A stretch of 64,000 nt of DNA from Aquibacillus rhizosphaerae (GTDB lineage Bacteria; Bacillota; Bacilli; Bacillales; Amphibacillaceae): assembly GCF_030282825.1 (NCBI RefSeq), contig NZ_JASTZU010000031.1:1-64000 (forward strand), read 5' to 3'. Numbering within the stretch: the first letter of the stretch is position 1; every line of letters starts with the position of its first letter. Under the pieces are notes generated by a model. That model worked only from the letters and a program-made list of their open reading frames with translations, ran no database searches and had not been told where the DNA came from. Positions 45,592 through 54,135 of the stretch are shown in pieces. Both the position numbers and the translations under genes were made by a program.

Positions 45592-45957
45592 TTACCTAGT
45601 TTGATATTTGCTCACAGACAGAACCCACCATATTAATCCAAATTGCATAGGTAACCTAATCCATAGGGCAAGTGATGGCAAATTATAATCTTCGGGGGTA
45701 AGTGCCATATAAATATTGACTGGAAAAATGAGAACTAAAAAAATCGCGGTATAGATACCTGCTTTTCTTCTTGTTGGCAAATAAAGCAGGCATAGGGCTA
45801 ATAAGATTTCAATTATCCCAGAAAGATAGACAATTGCTAATGGAAAGGGTGTCCATTCTGGCAGGGCGTTTATGAAAAAATGATCTAAAAGAAAGTGACC
45901 TAGTCCAGCCGAAATAAACAATCCAGCAAATAAGTATAGGCCAATACGCTTGTACAT
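45592..45957 (-). CDS. DoxX-like membrane protein
   Basis: This 121-residue membrane protein has four helices with FAGLFISAGLGHFL in the first, LSGIIEILLALCLLYLP in the second, and PVNIYMALTP between helices 3 and 4, the pattern of DoxX-family proteins. Family members associate with redox or sulfur enzymes, but many are uncharacterised. AGGAGCATGTGTA precedes the ATG. It stands alone ahead of a hairpin terminator. Confidence 0.85.
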   Translation of the reverse strand: MYKRIGLYLFAGLFISAGLGHFLLDHFFINALPEWTPFPLAIVYLSGIIEILLALCLLYLPTRRKAGIYTAIFLVLIFPVNIYMALTPEDYNLPSLALWIRLPMQFGLIWWVLSVSKYQTR

Positions 45958-46120
45958 TACACATGCTCCTAATTAAGTGAATTAATCTTCTGAATCTATA
46001 ATTCCATCTTAAAGCGCCTAATTTTAGCTTGCAAGTTTTGTTGCTTGTCGATAGATTACCCTATACTGGCATAGGAGCGATAACAATGGAAGGATGTAAT
46101 GGTATCACACTAAAAAAAGT

Positions 46121-46163
46121 AAAGAAGGAAGCAAGGAGGATATTCCCCTGCTTCCTTCTTTTT
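46121..46163 (-). terminator. Terminator of the PepSY operon, related to the dispersed hairpin
   Basis: AAAGAAGGAAGCA and TGCTTCCTTCTTT form a 13-bp stem around AGGAGGATATTCCCC. The stem sequence GAAGCA/TGCTTC matches the dispersed hairpins but the GGGACGG core is changed. It overlaps the stop of the PepSY gene. Confidence 0.8.
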
Positions 46164-46803
46164 AGTCATCTAGGTCATCGAGTGAGATGGTCATTATCTC
46201 CCCAGTGTAAGCATCAATTTCGATATCGACTTCATTTTTATCGGTTATCATTTCAATTTCATAGTACAGATAACCGTCATCTTCGTCTAATTCGAATTCG
46301 ATAATCTTCCCGTCGATTTCTGCTAGTGCAATTTCTTTTGCTTTATCGGCTTTAATTGGTGTGTTTTTATCTGTAGTTGATTTTGTTTCAACTTCTTCTT
46401 TATCATTGGCGCTATCGTCAGCGTTATCTTTTAAGTCATCACTACTATCATCTGGAGTAACATCATCTTGTTGGTCATCTGTTTTTGCATCGTCGCCTTG
46501 GTCATTCTTAACAATCGTTCTTTCTTTTTCATCTAAATGCAGAATCTCACCAGTATTCGCATCCAACTGTATTTCGTAACTACGATCGGACCCTTCAATT
46601 TCAATCTCGTAAGTTGGTTTATTGCCATCATCGTTTAATTCAATTTCCGTCACTTCTCCGGGAAATTGGATTTGTGCTTTCGTTTGTGCTTCTTCCTTTG
46701 AAAGGTTAGCAGATACAGGTGAAGCTGACAGTTGATAAATAGCTAATCCAGCCCCGATTAGGACTATCGCACATACAATGGCTAGAAATGTTTTATTTTT
46801 CAT
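46162..46803 (-). CDS. PepSY-domain membrane protein (YkoI-like)
   Basis: This 213-residue protein has an N-terminal membrane helix (residues 5-25) and two PepSY domains: LSKEEAQTKAQIQFPGEVTEIELN to ANTGEILHLDEK (about 34-95) and IKADKAKEIALAEIDGKIIEFELD to AYTGEIMTISLD (about 148-210). An Asp/Lys-rich linker joins them. PepSY domains bind or inhibit peptidases. The order regulator-kinase-PepSY equals ykoG-ykoH-ykoI of B. subtilis. It is probably transcribed from the regulator promoter or its own; AAAGGAGG precedes the ATG. Confidence 0.88.
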   Translation of the reverse strand: MKNKTFLAIVCAIVLIGAGLAIYQLSASPVSANLSKEEAQTKAQIQFPGEVTEIELNDDGNKPTYEIEIEGSDRSYEIQLDANTGEILHLDEKERTIVKNDQGDDAKTDDQQDDVTPDDSSDDLKDNADDSANDKEEVETKSTTDKNTPIKADKAKEIALAEIDGKIIEFELDEDDGYLYYEIEMITDKNEVDIEIDAYTGEIMTISLDDLDD

Positions 46804-46907
46804 TTCTTTTTCCTCCTTTTATTTGTTACTTATAGCATAAGCAACTTATATGAGGGGACGATGGGAGAAAGATTAGAATTTGATGAGAATTATATTAAAT
46901 TTTCCCA

Positions 46908-48257
46908 TTAACGAGGTAAATGAACAGTGAAAACAGATCCTTCCCCTTGTTTACTAGTCACTTTTATAGTACCCCCGTGTTTATGAATAATATCAAGTGC
47001 AATCGATAAACCAAGACCACTTCCTCCTGTATGTCTGCTACGTGCTTTGTCAACGCGGTAGAAACGGTCAAATATTCGCTTGGATTCAGCTTCACTTAAA
47101 CCTTCCCCAAAATCTTCGATGGCGATTTGTAGTTCTTGGTCGTTATAATTAACCGTGACATGAACGTCTTGTTCACTATATTTACAAGCGTTATCGGTTA
47201 AGATGTAAATCGATTGGCTTATTTTTTCTTTATCAATACTAATGTGTAATGGCGCGTTATCAGTCATCATAATAATTTTTCTGTTATGCGCTACAGATAG
47301 TGCTCGGACCACTTCCTGTATCAATGAAATAATGTTGGTATTTTCAAATGTAAGATTCTCACTCTGTTGATTTTTTGCAAGTACAAGCATTTGTTCCGTT
47401 AAATGTTTCATTCTTTCTGATTCAGAGCGGATGGCTAGAACAGCTTCTTCAAACACTTCAGGCTTTTCTTTTCCCCAGCGTCCTAGCAATTGTGTGTAAC
47501 TACTGATGACAGCAATTGGTGTTTTTAATTCATGAGAAGCATCGGAAACGAATTGTTCCTGACGTTCAAAGCTTTCGGTCAATCTACCAATCATTTGATT
47601 ATAGGTCGTTCCCATTTGATATAGTTCATCCTTGGAACGGTTATTTATCGTGATCTTTTTCCATTCTCCCTGTCTAGGGTTATTCGTCATGGCTTCGGTA
47701 AGTTGGTGAATTGGTTTTAACACTAAATTACTTAACCATCGACTAGCGATAATGGCGGGAATAATCATAATTAAGGAAGCGAGTAATAAGACAATTAAAA
47801 GCGTGTCCATTGTTCTATGGAGAGAGACTAAATGTTCTGTTACTTGAAGTGTCATTACATCCCCGTTTCCCCAAATAAATGGTATGGAAATGACCGCATG
47901 CCGTGTGCCATCTTCCGCTTTAATTAGTTCTGTTGATTCTGCACGAACAAAGGAAAATGGTAAGTTGTAAAAGTCGGCTTGTTTGGAAACGGATTGGACT
48001 ACATCCCCTTGTTCATTGATGATGCGAACCATCCCGTTAGCAGGAATGTAGGCTTTTAACAATTGATGCTGATCCGCTTGCTCTTCTTGGTTATTAGCGA
48101 AAGCCTCCATCATACTGTTCGCTTGTGTTTGGACACGGTCAATTTCTGCATCTATGGATGTTTTGTAAAATAAAAAATAGATAGCTGTGTTTATTAATAT
48201 GATAACAATTACCATGATAAGCGTTAGAAATAGTTGCATTTTTGTTCGAATTTTCAT
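46908..48257 (-). CDS. Sensor histidine kinase (YkoH-like)
   Basis: This 449-residue kinase has two membrane helices (about 8-30 and 148-172) enclosing an extracellular sensor, a HAMP domain (about 172-225, LKPIHQLTEAM), the H-box FVSDASHELKTPIAVISSYTQLL near 235, and ATPase boxes LTDNACKYSE, IEDFGEGLS and GGSGLGLSIA. The start overlaps the regulator stop by four bases (ATGA), so both are coupled. The adjacent PepSY gene suggests the pair senses an envelope signal. Confidence 0.93.
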   Translation of the reverse strand: MKIRTKMQLFLTLIMVIVIILINTAIYFLFYKTSIDAEIDRVQTQANSMMEAFANNQEEQADQHQLLKAYIPANGMVRIINEQGDVVQSVSKQADFYNLPFSFVRAESTELIKAEDGTRHAVISIPFIWGNGDVMTLQVTEHLVSLHRTMDTLLIVLLLASLIMIIPAIIASRWLSNLVLKPIHQLTEAMTNNPRQGEWKKITINNRSKDELYQMGTTYNQMIGRLTESFERQEQFVSDASHELKTPIAVISSYTQLLGRWGKEKPEVFEEAVLAIRSESERMKHLTEQMLVLAKNQQSENLTFENTNIISLIQEVVRALSVAHNRKIIMMTDNAPLHISIDKEKISQSIYILTDNACKYSEQDVHVTVNYNDQELQIAIEDFGEGLSEAESKRIFDRFYRVDKARSRHTGGSGLGLSIALDIIHKHGGTIKVTSKQGEGSVFTVHLPR

Positions 48258-48934
48258 AGTTTCTTATCCTTCAATGAATAACCAACTCCACGAACGGTAT
48301 GAATATAGGATGTGGCAAAGGGGGTGTCAATTTTTTGCCGCAAATAACGAATATATACATCAACAACGTTTGTGTCTCCAACATAATCATAACCCCAGAC
48401 ATGTTCGATTAATTGATCACGCTGTAATACTTGGTTTTCATTTTTCATTAAGTAGATGAGTAAGTCGAATTCTCTTGGAGTTAGTTCTACTGATTGTCCT
48501 TCTCTCGTCACTTCACGTGTTTGTATATTTGCAGAAAGATCCCCAACCGATAACTGTTCTGAGGGTTGGACAGACATATTCCGTAAATGCACCCGAATCC
48601 GTGCTAAAACTTCTTCAATTTGAAACGGTTTTGTTATATAATCGTTTGCGCCTAAATCCAACCCAGAAACTTTGTCGTGAACTTCATCACGGGCTGTTAA
48701 CAAAATGATGGGTGTCGTCTTATCTTTATTTCGCACTCTTCTGAGCACTTCTAAACCACTTAACTGTGGTAACAAAATATCTAATAAGATAAGGTCCCAA
48801 GATTGAGCTTTAATGTTAACTAAGGCATCATTCCCATTATTAGCAATCATCGTTTGATAACCTTCATAACCTAATTCCAACTGAAGCACCCTTGCGAGCT
48901 TTTGCTCATCTTCCACAATGAGTATGTTGGGCAA
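48254..48934 (-). CDS. OmpR-type response regulator (YkoG-like)
   Basis: This 226-residue regulator has receiver motifs VEDEQ, Asp in LILLDILLPQLSG (about residue 52) and ITKPFQIEE, and a winged helix that ends with VDVYIRYLRQKID and HTVRGVGYSLK. The start codon is TTG, preceded by AGGAGCTGATTACA. The gene leads an operon of regulator, kinase and, 100 bases later, the PepSY protein. Confidence 0.93.
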   Translation of the reverse strand: MPNILIVEDEQKLARVLQLELGYEGYQTMIANNGNDALVNIKAQSWDLILLDILLPQLSGLEVLRRVRNKDKTTPIILLTARDEVHDKVSGLDLGANDYITKPFQIEEVLARIRVHLRNMSVQPSEQLSVGDLSANIQTREVTREGQSVELTPREFDLLIYLMKNENQVLQRDQLIEHVWGYDYVGDTNVVDVYIRYLRQKIDTPFATSYIHTVRGVGYSLKDKKL

Positions 48935-49108
48935 TGTAATCAGCTCCTCTGCTTCCTTCTTTTCTTTAAGTGTATAATAAAAAAGAAGAAAAACGATAAC
49001 CCAAAAGTAGTATTTAAGTTAGAAGTTCTAACTTGTTCATCTTCTATTAAGGCACTGTTAAAGTTAGTTTAATGTATTAGCTATATATCTAAGCGAGGAG
49101 AAAGAGTT

Positions 49109-49250
49109 ATGAAAAAGTATAAAACTTTAAAGTTTCCAAGAAGTTTGTTAATGAAGAAGGTATATAAAACTAAATCAAACTCCCGATGTCAATGATGATT
49201 ATGGGTTAATCAGCTACGGTTCCATTGCTGATGAATTAAATAGATTTTAG
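49109..49250 (+). pseudogene. Remnant of a small frameshifted gene
   Basis: GAGGAGAAAGAGTT precedes ATG 49109, a strong initiation site. The frame gives MKKYKTLKFPRSLLMKKVYK and stops at 49195. A second frame continues as NQTPDVNDDYGLISYGSIAD to TAG 49250, and a third would read SFVNEEGI between them. At least one, more likely two, indels have broken a protein of about 46 residues. The rest of 48935-49412 holds the regulator promoter and a weak 28-codon minus-strand frame at 49264-49350 that I do not call. Confidence 0.4.
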
Positions 49251-49412
49251 TGCCATAATCCTATTAAACAACCGTTCCCTTGAAGAAGACAATTGTTAAA
49301 TAGAGAATCCCTATAACTGGAAGTGTTATTTTTACTGCTAATACTAACATTAAATTTTTAGAAAACAGTCCTTTCTTAAAACGTCTTTAAAAGGATAGAT
49401 GAAGCAAGAGTC

Positions 49413-50498
49413 CTAATGTCTTTTTTTTATCAATCCAACTATAAAGAGTAAGAGAGGCAGTATTATCCCAAAAGTAATCGAAACGGAAATCCAGGTACTG
49501 TTTAAGAATTGACTTGTTGCAATCACGTTCTGTGTTACGTGAGCAGCCGATACTAACAGCAAATAAGTTAGTGGAATCGTCAATGTTTTATAACTCTTTA
49601 ATTGGAGTGTTTGGCTGAGACCTATAGCTAAAACATAAAAACAACTCGTAATTTTAAAGAATATAGTGAAAAACCAAATAATAGCAACGAGAATCTCAAT
49701 TCTTTCTAAAAAATCAGCAATACTGATTTTCTTACCTAGAGCATAAGTCGGATAAGCATTCCTGGTCGTTATATCAGGACCTAATACGAGTACACACATG
49801 ATGGTGATCAGTGTAAGTAGTAATCCGCCAATAAATACACCAATTAAAAAGTTTTTAGGTGCTTTTCGGTTTGTAACATTGTTCATAACGGCTAATAAAA
49901 TGACTATTTCCAAAAAGGGATATCCCATTAGAGGAAGTGCTCCAGCTAGTGTGCTAGAAATATCGGTTTGAAGGACGGGTTGTATATTCGTTATATCAGA
50001 TTCAGGCATAACTAAACTGATTAACAATAAGATTGCTATGACAACGTAAGGGAAGAATATTTCGGCTGTTCTGGCTATTACTTCTATTCCCAATCGTATT
50101 GCTGATAGGCATGTAATAATGGAAAGTATCATAATTACTTCCAGTGGAGTCTCAATGAGCATTTCCGTTGTAATAAAGTCCCCCATTACACGCAAATTGC
50201 CAATCGCAATTTCAAACACATAAATCATAAACAAAATGGAAACTATTTTGCCAATCCATTTACCGAATAAATATTCCATCTGTTCGTATAAATTTTTATT
50301 CGGATTTTGTGTGTAGATGCGATTGTATAATAACACCATAATCATTGTGAAAAAGGTGATTAGTAATACGGAAGCCCATCCATTTTGTTTGCCATAACCT
50401 GTTGCTATTGCGGGAACAATGATAACCGCTGTTCCTAAAATATTCATAATGATGAGAATAGTAAATTGTCTACCGCTTATTTGCACTGATTGATTCAA
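49413..50498 (-). CDS. Spore germinant receptor B subunit (GerAB/GerKB family permease)
   Basis: This 361-residue permease-like protein has ten membrane helices and belongs to the endospore germination permease family, related to amino acid transporters. It is the germinant-binding subunit in the spore inner membrane. Conserved features include the N-terminal QISGRQFTILIIMNILGTAVIIVP and the PLMGYPFLEIVILLAVMN stretch. The start is TTG 50498 with GGGGGA seven bases upstream. It is the last gene of the A-C-D-B operon. Confidence 0.92.
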   Translation of the reverse strand: MNQSVQISGRQFTILIIMNILGTAVIIVPAIATGYGKQNGWASVLLITFFTMIMVLLYNRIYTQNPNKNLYEQMEYLFGKWIGKIVSILFMIYVFEIAIGNLRVMGDFITTEMLIETPLEVIMILSIITCLSAIRLGIEVIARTAEIFFPYVVIAILLLISLVMPESDITNIQPVLQTDISSTLAGALPLMGYPFLEIVILLAVMNNVTNRKAPKNFLIGVFIGGLLLTLITIMCVLVLGPDITTRNAYPTYALGKKISIADFLERIEILVAIIWFFTIFFKITSCFYVLAIGLSQTLQLKSYKTLTIPLTYLLLVSAAHVTQNVIATSQFLNSTWISVSITFGIILPLLLFIVGLIKKRH

Positions 50499-50540
50499 CG
50501 TAAATCCCCCGATGAGATAAAATACCTATCTGCCTATAGA

Positions 50541-50783
50541 TCACTTAGGTTGAAAAGTTTTTAGTAGATTAGCAATGGGCTTTGTAACTGGTTGGAATAC
50601 TTGATCAAGTATTTTACTTGAAGAAGGAATTGGCAACCCTATACTTAAACTAATAACTAAATAAAGAGCAACAATGCATCCTCCAATAAAGACTAGTTTG
50701 TCTTTTTTTGACTTGTGTTTTTTTACTTGTTTGTATTCCACTCGAAATAGGATAAGAGAGAGTAAGGAGACAGATATTGCCAT
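50541..50783 (-). CDS. Small germinant receptor D-like subunit
   Basis: This 80-residue protein has two membrane helices (about 1-15 and 30-52) joined by the basic loop KQVKKHKSKKDK, and a polar tail. Its size, two helices and place inside a ger operon match the small D proteins that modulate GerK-type receptors in Bacillus. I chose ATG 50783, as AAAGG is adjacent to ATG 50789 and six bases from the second. It lies nine bases after gerC. Confidence 0.75.
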   Translation of the reverse strand: MAISVSLLSLILFRVEYKQVKKHKSKKDKLVFIGGCIVALYLVISLSIGLPIPSSSKILDQVFQPVTKPIANLLKTFQPK

Positions 50784-50792
50784 TAGCATCCT

Positions 50793-52004
50793 TTATTCAT
50801 CCTCATTTTTATTCTTTTTAATATCATTAACAAAGCTATCTGTTGTCGTCCCAGTTCTTATAATCTTCATATCAGTGTTTACAACAATTTCAAGATTTAT
50901 AAATTCTTCTTGCCAATTTTTTCCCCATGTTTGCCAACGTTTTGGTTCGAAACGTCCTAATACTTCACCAAAACCAAATATGTCACTGTTTAACTCTTGT
51001 GCCTTTTCTATACTTCCGTTCACAATATCAACTAATTTCTTTTCTATTTTTTTTTCTATGTCTTGAATCGTCTTTTCATCATTAATATCGATTGTACAGG
51101 AGATCTCCGCAATATTTGCTTCACTTTTTACATCAATAACAATTTTTGGTTTTTTATCTTCCTGATATCCTGACAATTCAGTATTTGTCTTTGTAATTTC
51201 TAAGGAAACTGTTCCTTCTTTGTCACATTCTACCCAGCCCACTGTATTTGTGATGTTATCCGTAATGTAGTTAAAGCCTTTACTTTCACTTTCGTTTAAC
51301 CAACCAACGAGTTGATCATTGTGGAACACACCTATATTATCAACGTGGAGTTGTGTAGGTGGATGAATGGTCTCTACATTTTCAAGACTAGAACCGGTGT
51401 CAGGATCACCTGTAATGTATAAGCCAGTTAATACCGGTTCTTTACTCTTACTACTTAAGGTGGCAATAAGTTCGTCTAATGTGACAACTTTTGTTGGCGC
51501 CCAGTTATTTTGTGAGGTTCTAAGACTAGAAACAATTTTGTTTGCTGGTGATTTTTCTAATGGAGTTAATACGTTCAATAGGTCTTCGGCGCGCATGTCT
51601 TTTGCTACCGAAATGGAAAAGTCAGTTCGCATTTCATGATCTCGAGAGATGAAATCCAAAGCTGGTGCAAGACCTGCTTCAGCTAACTCTTGTCCGAAAA
51701 CAACCATCCGAATATGTGATAAATATAATTTTCTTGGTGTACTTTGCGTTAATCGTCTTAGTGCTTCAAAAATAGTTTTTCCATTTTCGGAGTACGTAGA
51801 AACAGGTACTCTAGAAGAAAGTTGGTCGCCGGCAATTTCACCAGGGTTCATCACTTGGGCGGTGACTCTAAACCCTTCTTCATGCTTATCAATTCCGAGT
51901 GCAGTTGTAATTGCTAGGTCGCTAAGTTCACGTGAACTCCAACATCCTCCTAAAAAAATAGACATAGAAAAAACGAATAGAATAGTTATCCATTTGTATT
52001 TCAT
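50793..52004 (-). CDS. Spore germinant receptor C subunit (GerAC/GerKC lipoprotein)
   Basis: This 403-residue lipoprotein begins MKYKWITILFVFSMSIFLGG and has lipobox LGGCW, followed by the family hallmark RELSDLAITTALGIDK. It attaches to the outer face of the spore inner membrane and is required for receptor assembly. I chose ATG 52004 because AGAGGTTATGGAAT precedes it and the signal peptide starts there; the longer frame reaches into gerA. It lies 22 bases after gerA. Confidence 0.94.
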   Translation of the reverse strand: MKYKWITILFVFSMSIFLGGCWSSRELSDLAITTALGIDKHEEGFRVTAQVMNPGEIAGDQLSSRVPVSTYSENGKTIFEALRRLTQSTPRKLYLSHIRMVVFGQELAEAGLAPALDFISRDHEMRTDFSISVAKDMRAEDLLNVLTPLEKSPANKIVSSLRTSQNNWAPTKVVTLDELIATLSSKSKEPVLTGLYITGDPDTGSSLENVETIHPPTQLHVDNIGVFHNDQLVGWLNESESKGFNYITDNITNTVGWVECDKEGTVSLEITKTNTELSGYQEDKKPKIVIDVKSEANIAEISCTIDINDEKTIQDIEKKIEKKLVDIVNGSIEKAQELNSDIFGFGEVLGRFEPKRWQTWGKNWQEEFINLEIVVNTDMKIIRTGTTTDSFVNDIKKNKNEDE

Positions 52005-52026
52005 ATTCCATAACCTCTTTACTTTA

Positions 52027-53610
52027 TTATCTAGTCGGTCTAGGTTCCTCCGTATTTGCTCGCTGTTTATCATTCTGGTTAATTAATTTTGGTCTGCGAT
52101 TTTGCATCCACAAAGGCATTCGGATAAGTGCATCTTTTTGATCACTAATTGACAATGGAGCCATGGGTGACAAATAGGGTATCCCAAAAGAACGAAGGCT
52201 AGTTAAATGAAGAACCATTATAATTAATCCAAGTATGATGCCAAACAAACCAAAAGTACCTGCTAATATGATGAATATAAATCGTAACATTCTTACGGAA
52301 ATCGCCATGTTATAGGTTGGTGAAACGAAACTACTTATGGCAGTAAGTGACACGACAATTACCATGGTTGATGAAACAATCCCTGCTTCCACAGCTGCTT
52401 GTCCCAAAATTAATGTTCCGACAATTGATATTGCTGAACCAACAGCTCGAGGTAAGCGAATCCCAGCCTCTCTTAATATCTCAAATGTTACTTCCATGAT
52501 TAGAGCTTCAACTAGTGCTGGAAAAGGTACACCTTCCCTTTGAGCAGCTATACTTATTAACAGTTCCGTTGGGATCATTTCTTGATGAAAGGTTGTTAAG
52601 GCGATATAAGCTGATGGTGTAACTAAAGCTAAAAAGAAACAGAAAAAACGAAGAAGTCTAATTGCACTGGATATGTCACTTCGTTGATAGTAGTCTTCAC
52701 TCGATTGGAAAAAATCAATAAATAATGCAGGCACTAGTAAAACGAAAGGTGTTCCGTCAACTAAGATCGCAACTTTTCCTTCTAACAAACCTGCACAAAT
52801 CGAATCTGGTCTTTCCGAGTTATACATAACAGGAAATGGGGTGTACGTTTCATCTTGAATAAGTTCTTCAATGTAACCACTTTCTAATATCGCATCAATG
52901 TCTATTTTATTTAGACGTTGTTTTACCTCTTTGACAATTTCCTCGCTGACAATACCATTAATATAGGCAATGGCTACATCGGTGTTGGTTCTTTTTCCAA
53001 TCTTCTGGGTTTCCATCCATAAATCCGGGTCCTTTATTCTTCGTCTGATTAAAGCGGTATTGGTCTTTAATGTTTCCGAAAAGGCATCCTTTGGTCCCCT
53101 TACAACTTGCTGAGAACTAGGTTCTTGAACCCCCCTATCCTGCCAACCTCTTGATCCAATCCCAAAGCCTTTTGAAAATCCGTCTAGCAAGACAATCGTA
53201 TCCCCTGAAAGAAGCTGTTCAAATATAGCTTTATAAGTAGTAACTTCATTGACCTCAACACTGGTTAGTGAAGAGTTTTTAATGAGGGCAAATAATTCAT
53301 TTTCATTTGATATAACTTGTCCCGTTTTAGCTTCTCTAATGTCAATCATCAACGTATGCATAATAAAATCATTAACAATATTTTTATCAACGAGCCCGTC
53401 GGTGTAAAGCACAGCAGCTTTAATGGAAGTATTGCTACCAATGTTTATTTCTCTGATTACAATATCATAGCTGTTTCCTACGGTTGCCTTTATGGCAGCT
53501 AAATTTTCTTTCAATGTTTTATCTAATTTTTTGTCATGTTCTGAAGAAATATTTTCTACTGCTTTTCTTTTGTTTTTGTTGCCCTTGATAAGTTTAGACA
53601 GTTTAACCAT
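52027..53610 (-). CDS. Spore germinant receptor A subunit (GerAA/GerKA)
   Basis: This 527-residue protein has a soluble N-terminal domain (about 1-290) with IREINIGSNTSIKAAVLYTDGLVD and DGFSKGFGIGSRGWQDRGVQEP, and a C-terminal domain of about five membrane helices with PTELLISIAAQREGVPFP and PSAYIAL. These are GerA hallmarks. I chose ATG 53610 behind AGGTGGGATTTCGGT; an open frame continues upstream to 53763 but lacks a ribosome site and family match. It starts the four-gene germination operon. SigG control is expected from family knowledge but I cannot locate a promoter with confidence. Confidence 0.94.
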   Translation of the reverse strand: MVKLSKLIKGNKNKRKAVENISSEHDKKLDKTLKENLAAIKATVGNSYDIVIREINIGSNTSIKAAVLYTDGLVDKNIVNDFIMHTLMIDIREAKTGQVISNENELFALIKNSSLTSVEVNEVTTYKAIFEQLLSGDTIVLLDGFSKGFGIGSRGWQDRGVQEPSSQQVVRGPKDAFSETLKTNTALIRRRIKDPDLWMETQKIGKRTNTDVAIAYINGIVSEEIVKEVKQRLNKIDIDAILESGYIEELIQDETYTPFPVMYNSERPDSICAGLLEGKVAILVDGTPFVLLVPALFIDFFQSSEDYYQRSDISSAIRLLRFFCFFLALVTPSAYIALTTFHQEMIPTELLISIAAQREGVPFPALVEALIMEVTFEILREAGIRLPRAVGSAISIVGTLILGQAAVEAGIVSSTMVIVVSLTAISSFVSPTYNMAISVRMLRFIFIILAGTFGLFGIILGLIIMVLHLTSLRSFGIPYLSPMAPLSISDQKDALIRMPLWMQNRRPKLINQNDKQRANTEEPRPTR

Positions 53611-53794
53611 ACCGAAATCCCACCTACTGTTTCTGAACGTGAAATAATTATATAAGTAATGATTAGTAGTCTTTACATAAGGTGTTTTTTTATCCAAGGA
53701 AACAGCAGAGCAATTCTTTTGCTTCAACAATTTTTTTTTGTCTTTTTTTTCGACAATTGACATTAGGTTCGATTGCTAGTATGAAAAAAAGTAA

Positions 53795-53814
53795 AAATTG
53801 ATTTAAATCAATTT
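53795..53814. promoter_or_regulatory. Fnr-type palindrome upstream of the metal-transport operon
   Basis: AAATTGATTTAAATCAATTT is a perfect 20-base palindrome containing TTGAT-N4-ATCAA, the Fnr/Anr box. Its centre is 53804.5. A -10-like TAAGAT lies at 53834-53839, which puts the start site near 53846 and the box at -41.5, the class II activator position. The Crp/Fnr protein encoded downstream is the obvious candidate. Confidence 0.65.
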
Positions 53815-53869
53815 CTTAAATACAAAGAAACTTTAAGATAAAAGTACAAATAAAAAGGAGGAAAACGAT

Positions 53870-54091
53870 ATGTCAAAAGCAGTATTCCAATTAGAAGCTT
53901 TAACTTGTCCATCTTGTATTAAGAAGATAGAAACGACACTTAACAAAACAAAGGGTGTAGAATTCGCGAAGGTATTGTTTAACTCAAGCAAAGTAAAAAC
54001 AGAGTTCGATGAAAGTCAAATAGAAGTGAGTGAAATAGAAGGAAAGATAAGTAAATTGGGTTACCCAGTATTGTCAGCTAAAATTTCATAG
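53870..54091 (+). CDS. Heavy-metal-associated (HMA) domain protein
   Basis: This 73-residue ferredoxin-like protein is one HMA domain, with the metal-binding LTCPSCIKKIE (Cys13, Cys16) and the usual length. It should bind a soft metal in the cytosol and pass it to the P-type ATPase encoded 45 bases downstream, which lacks its own HMA domain. AAAAGGAGG precedes the ATG. CPSC instead of the CopZ-like CxHC is a small deviation. Metal identity unknown. Confidence 0.88.
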   Translation: MSKAVFQLEALTCPSCIKKIETTLNKTKGVEFAKVLFNSSKVKTEFDESQIEVSEIEGKISKLGYPVLSAKIS

Positions 54092-54135
54092 AAGAACAAA
54101 AAACTGTGCTTCATTTTAAAAGGAGGAGAAAGGAC

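Noticed and set aside
49264-49350. Minus-strand 28-codon hydrophobic frame after gerB
   Set aside because: The only AAAGGA lies about 17 bases before the ATG, too far, and there is no other support.
53611-53763. N-terminal extension of GerA by 51 residues
   Set aside because: There is no ribosome site at the upstream start, the extra residues are unlike GerA proteins, and ATG 53610 has AGGTGG at good spacing.
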